NCBI GenBank assembly: GCA_903874895.1
Contig: CAIQUG010000210.1
Location: 1 to 37,222, forward strand
Direction of reading: 5' to 3'
From: an uncultured Caulobacterales bacterium
GTDB taxonomy: Bacteria; Pseudomonadota; Alphaproteobacteria; Caulobacterales; Caulobacteraceae
DNA length: 37,222 nt
The notes beneath the pieces are model-generated. The model had not been told where the DNA came from. It did no database searches and saw only the letters and a program-made list of their open reading frames with translations. Of the stretch, positions 32,807 through 37,222 are shown in pieces (positions within the stretch are counted from its first letter, which is position 1; each line of letters begins with the position of its first letter). The position numbers were made by a program, and so were the translations under genes.

Positions 32807-33342
32807 ACGGGTCTCTCCTCGGGCGCGCGGACAAGGGCGGACCAGACGCTCAGCACCGTCAGCTTCAGGGCGATCAGCACGTTCCAGCCCGCCATGGACA
32901 GGCCCAGGAACCGGAACGCCGGCTGGTCACAACGCACCACCTCGAACCGTTTCCCGTGGGCAAAGGCCTGGAGGTCGGCGATGGTGACGTGGACGCGGGG
33001 GCCGCCCGTGCAGGCCGCGGGGCCCGGCCAGAACTTCCATTCCACCCCGGCGTGATAGGCCGCGACGCCGAGCTCTCCGAGAAAGATCAGCGCCAGGAGG
33101 GCACATCCGATCCGGGCCACCGGGAAGGTCGGCGCGAGGCGTGCCGCCGCCAGCACGGCGACTCCCGCCGCCGCCGCGGTCCAGTAGACCTCCCGCTGCT
33201 TGAGGCAGAGTTCGCACGGGGGCATGTGGCCGAAGGCCTCGAAGGCATGGGCTGCCGCCAGCAGACCCAGGGCCGCGGCGATCGCCGTCCACACCCAGCG
33301 AACCGGATGAACGAGCCAGAGGGGGTGGGTCAGAAGAAACAC
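32803..33342 (-). CDS. dsbB: Disulfide bond formation protein B
   Basis: Inner-membrane protein that reoxidises DsbA using quinone. The 179 residues span four membrane helices with the N-terminal redox pair CELC (Cys43, Cys46) in PPCELCLKQREVYW and the second pair Cys111 and Cys138 in the larger periplasmic loop. Both pairs are intact. It is co-translated with coq7, whose product makes the quinone that DsbB reduces. Confidence 0.93.
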   Translation of the reverse strand: MFLLTHPLWLVHPVRWVWTAIAAALGLLAAAHAFEAFGHMPPCELCLKQREVYWTAAAAGVAVLAAARLAPTFPVARIGCALLALIFLGELGVAAYHAGVEWKFWPGPAACTGGPRVHVTIADLQAFAHGKRFEVVRCDQPAFRFLGLSMAGWNVLIALKLTVLSVWSALVRAPEERPV

Positions 33343-33394
33343 GCAGGGACACCCGGTTTGTCAAAGGCCGTGCAACCGGCCGACACGACCGTAT

Positions 33395-33964
33395 CTAGTG
33401 CAGCAAGGCCTTGAGCGCCAGAAGTGCCAGCACCAGCGCCACGGAGGCCGCGGAAACGACCAGGGCCAGGCGCTTCTCCACGAATTCCCGCACCGGCTCG
33501 CCATAGATCCGCAAAAGGGCCGCGACGCCGAAGAACCGGGCGCTGCGCAGGATCGCGGCGGCGATGATGAAGGTGGCGAAGTCGAATCGCGCAAGGCCGG
33601 AGGCGATGGCCAGCAGCTTGAACGGGATCGGCAGGGCCAGCATCACCAGTCCGATCTGGCTGTAGATTTCGTGGAACTTCTCCAGGCCGTTGGGCGTGCC
33701 CGTGAGCTTGAGGATCCACTGGCCGAAACCCTGCAGGAAATAGCCGACACAATAGCCGACCGTCCCGCCCAGCACCGACCCCACGGCGGTGACTGCAGCA
33801 TAGACCCAGGCCCGGTCGCGCCGCGCCAGGACCATCGGCATCAGCATCAGGTCCGGCGGAATGGGGAAGAAGATGCCCTCGGCAAAGGCGTGCAGGGCCA
33901 GCCAGCGAATGGCCTGCGGGCTTTCGGCCAGGGCCATCACGCGGTCGTAGGTCTTGCGCAGCAC
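33395..33964 (-). CDS. YqaA-like (DedA/VTT-related) membrane protein
   Basis: A membrane protein of 189 residues from GTG 33964, which has GGGAGG upstream; ATG 33937 is a nearby alternative. FAEGIFFPIPPDLMLMPMVLAR is the re-entrant motif of the YqaA/DedA (VTT) superfamily, followed by GGTVGYCVGYFLQGFG, PIPFKLLAIASGL and FIIAAAILRSARFFGVAALL. The superfamily includes lipid scramblases and undecaprenyl-phosphate flippases; a specific substrate is not deducible. Same strand as dsbB-coq7, 52 bases upstream. Confidence 0.85.
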   Translation of the reverse strand: MLRKTYDRVMALAESPQAIRWLALHAFAEGIFFPIPPDLMLMPMVLARRDRAWVYAAVTAVGSVLGGTVGYCVGYFLQGFGQWILKLTGTPNGLEKFHEIYSQIGLVMLALPIPFKLLAIASGLARFDFATFIIAAAILRSARFFGVAALLRIYGEPVREFVEKRLALVVSAASVALVLALLALKALLH

Positions 33965-34130
33965 GGACGTCCAGCCTCCCGGGCCGTTTCGAAGGCGGCC
34001 ACGACTATCAGGCTTTTGCCGCTGACACGAGAGGCAACACACGAGGCTGTGATCGCTTTGCCGCGTGAGCGTCGGTGGACGTCCCAGAGGCGGACTTCCC
34101 TGACTCGACCCGGGGTGTATGGTCGTGGTC

Positions 34131-35135
34131 ATGAAACTTGCATCTCTCAAGGGCGGCCGGGATGGTCGCCTCGTCGTGGTGTCGCAGGATCTGGCGTGGT
34201 GCGCGCCAGCGGACACCGTCGCGCCGTCGCTGCAGGCGGCCCTCGATGACTGGGACCGGGCGGAGCCCATGCTCCGCGCCCTCAGCCACAGCCTGGAGAG
34301 CGGCGCGTTGCCGCGGGACCGGTTCCACGAACATGACGCCGCATCACCCCTGCCACGCGCGTTCCAGTGGGCAGACGGCTCGGCCTATGTGAATCACGTG
34401 GCGCTGGTCCGCCGCGCCCGGGGGGCGGAGGTCCCGGACAGCTTCTGGACCGACCCGCTGATGTATCAGGGCGCTTCGGACGGCTTCCTGGGGCCGCGGG
34501 ACCCGATCCCCCTGACGGACCCGGCCTTCGGCTGCGACATGGAGGCCGAGGTGGCCGTGATCACCGGCGATGTGCCCCTGGGGGCCGATCGGGCTGAGTG
34601 CGCCGCCGCGATCCGCCTCGTGCTGCTGGTCAACGACGTATCCCTGCGCAACCTGATCCCCGGGGAGCTGGCCAAGGGGTTCGGCTTCTTCCAGTCCAAG
34701 CCGGCCTCCGCCTTCTCGCCGGTGGCCGTGACACCGGAGGCGCTCGGCGAGCGCTGGCGGGACGGGCGTCTGCACGGGCCGCTGGAGGTCTATCTGAACG
34801 GCCACCTGTTCGGTGCGCCGGATGCGGGGATCGACATGACGTTCGATTTTCCGGCCCTGATCCAGCACGCCGCCCGGACCCGGTCCCTGTGTGCCGGGAC
34901 AATCATAGGATCCGGCACGGTGTCCAACCGGGGGGCTGACGGCGGGCCCGGACAGCCGGTGGCGGACGGAGGTGTCGGCTATGCCTGCATCGCCGAGCAG
35001 CGGACGGTGGAGACCCTCGCCCACGGGGCACCGCACACGCCGTTCCTGCAGTCCGGCGATGTGGTGCGGATCGAGATGCCGGACGGTCGGGGACGATCGC
35101 TCTTCGGTGCCATTGAACAGACCGTCGGCGGTTGA
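34131..35135 (+). CDS. Fumarylacetoacetate hydrolase family protein
   Basis: Metal-dependent C-C hydrolase of 334 residues. From ATG 34131 it starts MKLASLKGGRDGRLVVVS, the usual opening of the two-domain FAH proteins of Proteobacteria; ATG 34119 would add four residues. Metal ligands appear in FGCDMEAEVAVI (Glu138, Glu140) and VLLVNDVSLRN (Asp169), with Lys190 in FFQSKPASAFSP and GTIIGSGTVSNRG near the end. Tyrosine degradation is the likely role, but no hmgA or maiA gene is in view. Confidence 0.9.
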   Translation: MKLASLKGGRDGRLVVVSQDLAWCAPADTVAPSLQAALDDWDRAEPMLRALSHSLESGALPRDRFHEHDAASPLPRAFQWADGSAYVNHVALVRRARGAEVPDSFWTDPLMYQGASDGFLGPRDPIPLTDPAFGCDMEAEVAVITGDVPLGADRAECAAAIRLVLLVNDVSLRNLIPGELAKGFGFFQSKPASAFSPVAVTPEALGERWRDGRLHGPLEVYLNGHLFGAPDAGIDMTFDFPALIQHAARTRSLCAGTIIGSGTVSNRGADGGPGQPVADGGVGYACIAEQRTVETLAHGAPHTPFLQSGDVVRIEMPDGRGRSLFGAIEQTVGG

Positions 35136-35161
35136 ATCCGGCGCGACCTTGGGGGAATGAC

Positions 35162-36856
35162 ATGACAGGACGGACCGGGCCTCGACCGACGCGGGCAGGG
35201 GTGTCGCTGACTCTGGCCCTGGCAGGCCTGCTTGCCGGTCGTGCCACGGCGCAGGCCGCCGGCCCGGTGCCCGCCGACACGGTGATCTGGGGCGGCCCGG
35301 TCTATACCGCCGAGGCGGCCCATCCGACGGCGCAGGCCGTGGCCGTCCGGGCCGGCCGCATCGTCTTTGTCGGTGACCGCGACGGTGCCCGCGCCCTGGT
35401 GGGGCCTGCCACCCGGACCATAGACCTCAAGGGGGCCGCGCTGTTCCCGGGCTTCACCGACAGTCATGTCCATCTGGATGGGGTGGGTGAGCGGGAGCTG
35501 ACGCTCAACCTGGAAGGGTCACGGTCTGCCGCCGAGGTGGCAGCCCGGGTCAAGGCCCGCGTGGCGACAGCGAGGCCCGGGGAGCTGATCTTCGGTCGGG
35601 GCTGGATCGAGACCGGCTGGCCTGAGAAGCGCTTCCTGCAGGCCTCCGACATCGACGCCGTGGCCCCGGACAATCCGGTCATCCTGCAGCGCGCCGACGG
35701 CCACGCGATGACCGCCAACACCGCCGCCCTGCGGCTGGCCGGGATCACCGCGGCGACGCCGGCCCCCTTCGGCGGGGCGATCAACAAGGATCCGGCCGGC
35801 CATCTGACGGGGATGCTGGTGGACAACGCCATGGCCCTGCTCGAGAAGGTCCTGCCGTCGGAGACGGCGGAGCAGAGGGTCAAGGCCCTGAAGGTCGGAA
35901 TGGCGGTCGAGAACCGCTATGGCTGGACCGGCGTGCACTTCATGAGCGCGCCTTGGGGCGATGTGCTGGCCCTCGAAGTGCTGGCGGCCAAGGGGGAGGC
36001 GCCCCTGCGGGTCTATGCGGCCGTGGACCGGGACGATGTGGACAAACTGTTCGCCTCGGGTCCCCGGACCGCCGGCGACGGTCGGGTGGTGACCCGCGCC
36101 ATCAAGCTCTATGCGGACGGTGCCCTGGGCTCCCGCGGGGCGGCGCTCTGGGCCCCCTATTCGGATGATCCGCCGAACACGGGCCTGTTCCGCTTCAAGG
36201 ACGAGGATACCCGCGCCGTTCTCGCCGATGCTGCGGCGCATGGCATTCAGGTCTGTACACATGCCATCGGAGACAAGGCCAATTCCCGGGTGCTCGACCT
36301 CTATGCGGAGGCCCTGCCGAAGGCCGGCCCTGATGCCCGCTGGCGGATCGAGCACGCCCAGATCATCCGTGCCGTGGACATTCCCCGCTTTGCCAGGCTG
36401 GGCGTGGTGGCATCCATGCAGCCCAGCCATGCCATCGGCGACCTGCATTTCGCCGGGGCGCGACTGGGCCCGGACCGGTTGGGCGACGCCTATCCGTGGA
36501 AGAGCCTGAGGGACGCTGGTGCCGTGATCGCCGGCGGGTCGGATGCGCCGGTGGAGCGGGGTGATCCGCTGATCGAGTTCTACGGCGCCGTCGCCCGCAA
36601 GGACCTGAAGGGACAGTCCGGCCCCGGCTGGCATCCCGAGCAGGCCCTCAGCCGGGACGAGGCCCTGCGCCTGTTCACGTCGGCGGCGGCCTATGCCCGC
36701 TTCGCCGAGCGGGATCTGGGCACGATCTCCCTGGGCAAGCGGGCGGACCTGACGGCCTTCAGCGTCGACCTGATGACCGCGCCGGAGGCCGAGATCCCGA
36801 AGGGGCACGCGGTTCTGACCATGGTGGACGGTCAGGTGGTGTGGCAGGCCCCCTGA
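35162..36856 (+). CDS. Exported amidohydrolase (Amidohydro_3, YtcJ-like)
   Basis: Metal-dependent hydrolase of 564 residues. The ATG at 35162 has GGGGGA nearby and yields a Tat-like or Sec signal region (RAGVSLTLALAGLLAGRATAQA). Domain features: FPGFTDSHVHLDG with the His102-x-His104 pair, KLYADGALGSRGAAL, HAIGDKANS, WRIEHAQII, and GGSDAPVE with the catalytic Asp. Order and length match the YtcJ-like amidohydrolases, many of which are periplasmic. Substrate is unknown. It follows the FAH gene by 26 bases. Confidence 0.9.
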   Translation: MTGRTGPRPTRAGVSLTLALAGLLAGRATAQAAGPVPADTVIWGGPVYTAEAAHPTAQAVAVRAGRIVFVGDRDGARALVGPATRTIDLKGAALFPGFTDSHVHLDGVGERELTLNLEGSRSAAEVAARVKARVATARPGELIFGRGWIETGWPEKRFLQASDIDAVAPDNPVILQRADGHAMTANTAALRLAGITAATPAPFGGAINKDPAGHLTGMLVDNAMALLEKVLPSETAEQRVKALKVGMAVENRYGWTGVHFMSAPWGDVLALEVLAAKGEAPLRVYAAVDRDDVDKLFASGPRTAGDGRVVTRAIKLYADGALGSRGAALWAPYSDDPPNTGLFRFKDEDTRAVLADAAAHGIQVCTHAIGDKANSRVLDLYAEALPKAGPDARWRIEHAQIIRAVDIPRFARLGVVASMQPSHAIGDLHFAGARLGPDRLGDAYPWKSLRDAGAVIAGGSDAPVERGDPLIEFYGAVARKDLKGQSGPGWHPEQALSRDEALRLFTSAAAYARFAERDLGTISLGKRADLTAFSVDLMTAPEAEIPKGHAVLTMVDGQVVWQAP

Positions 36857-36961
36857 CGGCGGCGGCTCCCGTCGCGTCAGCCCCTGTCACGTCGGCTCCT
36901 GCGCACGGTCGCGCCGCTTGCCTAACCGGTCGGCCTCCGTTATCCGCTGGCGCAGCCCTGT

Positions 36962-37045
36962 GCCCCAGTGGCGAAATGGTAGACGCGGCAGACTCAAAAT
37001 CTGTTGCCGAGAGGCGTGCTGGTTCGAGTCCGGCCTGGGGCACCA
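36962..37045 (+). tRNA. tRNA-Leu (anticodon CAA)
   Basis: Cloverleaf is complete: acceptor GCCCCAG (36962-36968) with CTGGGGC (37035-37041), discriminator A and encoded CCA to 37045. The anticodon stem GCAGA/TCTGT encloses CTCAAAA, giving anticodon CAA for codon UUG. A long variable arm (TTGCCGAGAGGCG) and T-loop TTCGAGT are as in class II leucine tRNAs. Confidence 0.95.
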
Positions 37046-37157
37046 GAAATCCGTCCAAGAGGGTCCGGGCTCGGGCGGAAAATTCAATGAAAACAAGGCG
37101 TATCGGGGTGTGATCCTCTGCTTGCGTCCTGAGTCGTCCGGTGAAATCCGGTCGATC

Positions 37158-37210
37158 TGGGGGTGTCCCCGGGGGGTATTGTCGACCTTCCGTTGTGAGC
37201 GTACCCCCAA
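37158..37210. repeat. GGGGGT-type short repeats downstream of tRNA-Leu
   Basis: Three copies of a short word: TGGGGGTGT (37158-37166), GGGGGGTAT (37171-37179) and, inverted, GTACCCCCAA (37201-37210). No gene is seen from 37046 to the window end. Similar words occur near integrase genes by tRNA loci, so these may be recombinase arm sites; this is inference. Confidence 0.4.
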
Positions 37211-37222
37211 CTGCCTCCTTCC

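Noticed and set aside
36841-37113. Open frames across the tRNA region on both strands
   Set aside because: They translate the tRNA-Leu gene itself; such spurious proteins are a common artefact.

Overview
The window is high-GC, gene-dense chromosomal DNA from an alphaproteobacterium, most likely a member of Caulobacterales (Caulobacter, Phenylobacterium or Brevundimonas type; the genus is inference). Pointers are the rpsF-rpsR-rplI order with tailed ribosomal proteins, the fabD-fabG-acpP-fabF-mltG-yicC-gmk run, a diiron Coq7 quinone hydroxylase, GluQ, and a promoter close to the Caulobacter housekeeping consensus. About 38 protein genes are supported, plus one tRNA and one probable gene remnant. 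No CRISPR array, rRNA, insertion sequence or transposase was seen, and no gene-free stretch exceeds 300 bases.

Layout. 1-2486: the 3' part of murD converges on a secreted M28 peptidase. 2582-3949 (minus): ribosomal operon rpsF-rpsR-rplI with a clear intrinsic terminator. 4132-6038 (minus): a SulP transporter lacking its usual STAS domain and an exported peroxiredoxin. 6196-12535 (plus): fatty-acid synthesis (fabD, fabG, acpP, fabF), then mltG, yicC and gmk. 12629-13887: an unrecognised 125-residue protein and an arginase-fold hydrolase. 13898-15124 (minus): a beta-lactamase-fold esterase. 15272-19975 (plus): a compact three-gene unit of feruloyl-CoA-synthetase-like ligase, Met-rich outer-membrane-like protein and ThDP decarboxylase-like enzyme. 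It is closed by a perfect bidirectional terminator.

20062-21408 (minus): a secreted protein made of five repeats with four cysteines each, the most unusual gene here. 21554-25809 (plus): MBL hydrolase, short-chain dehydrogenase, two GNAT acetyltransferases and a CoxE-like VWA protein. 25959-28355: hydroxyacyl-CoA dehydrogenase converging on gluQ, which lies behind a TetR-type regulator. 28411-28645: a candidate operator/promoter and a 41-residue membrane protein facing that regulator. 28700-31040 (plus): AlkA-type glycosylase, HNH protein and TSUP exporter. 31041-31716: an AT-rich patch and an orphan FecR N-terminal domain. 31531-33964 (minus): GNAT, coq7, dsbB and a YqaA-like membrane protein. 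34131-36856 (plus): an FAH-family hydrolase and an exported amidohydrolase. 36962-37045: tRNA-Leu(CAA), followed by GGGGGT-type repeats that may mark an integration region beyond the window.

Most of the window is ordinary core genome: envelope, translation, lipid, quinone and DNA-repair functions. The less ordinary parts are the 20-cysteine repeat protein, the CoA-ligase/barrel/ThDP-enzyme operon, the TetR/small-membrane-protein pair, the FecR remnant and the repeats after the tRNA.
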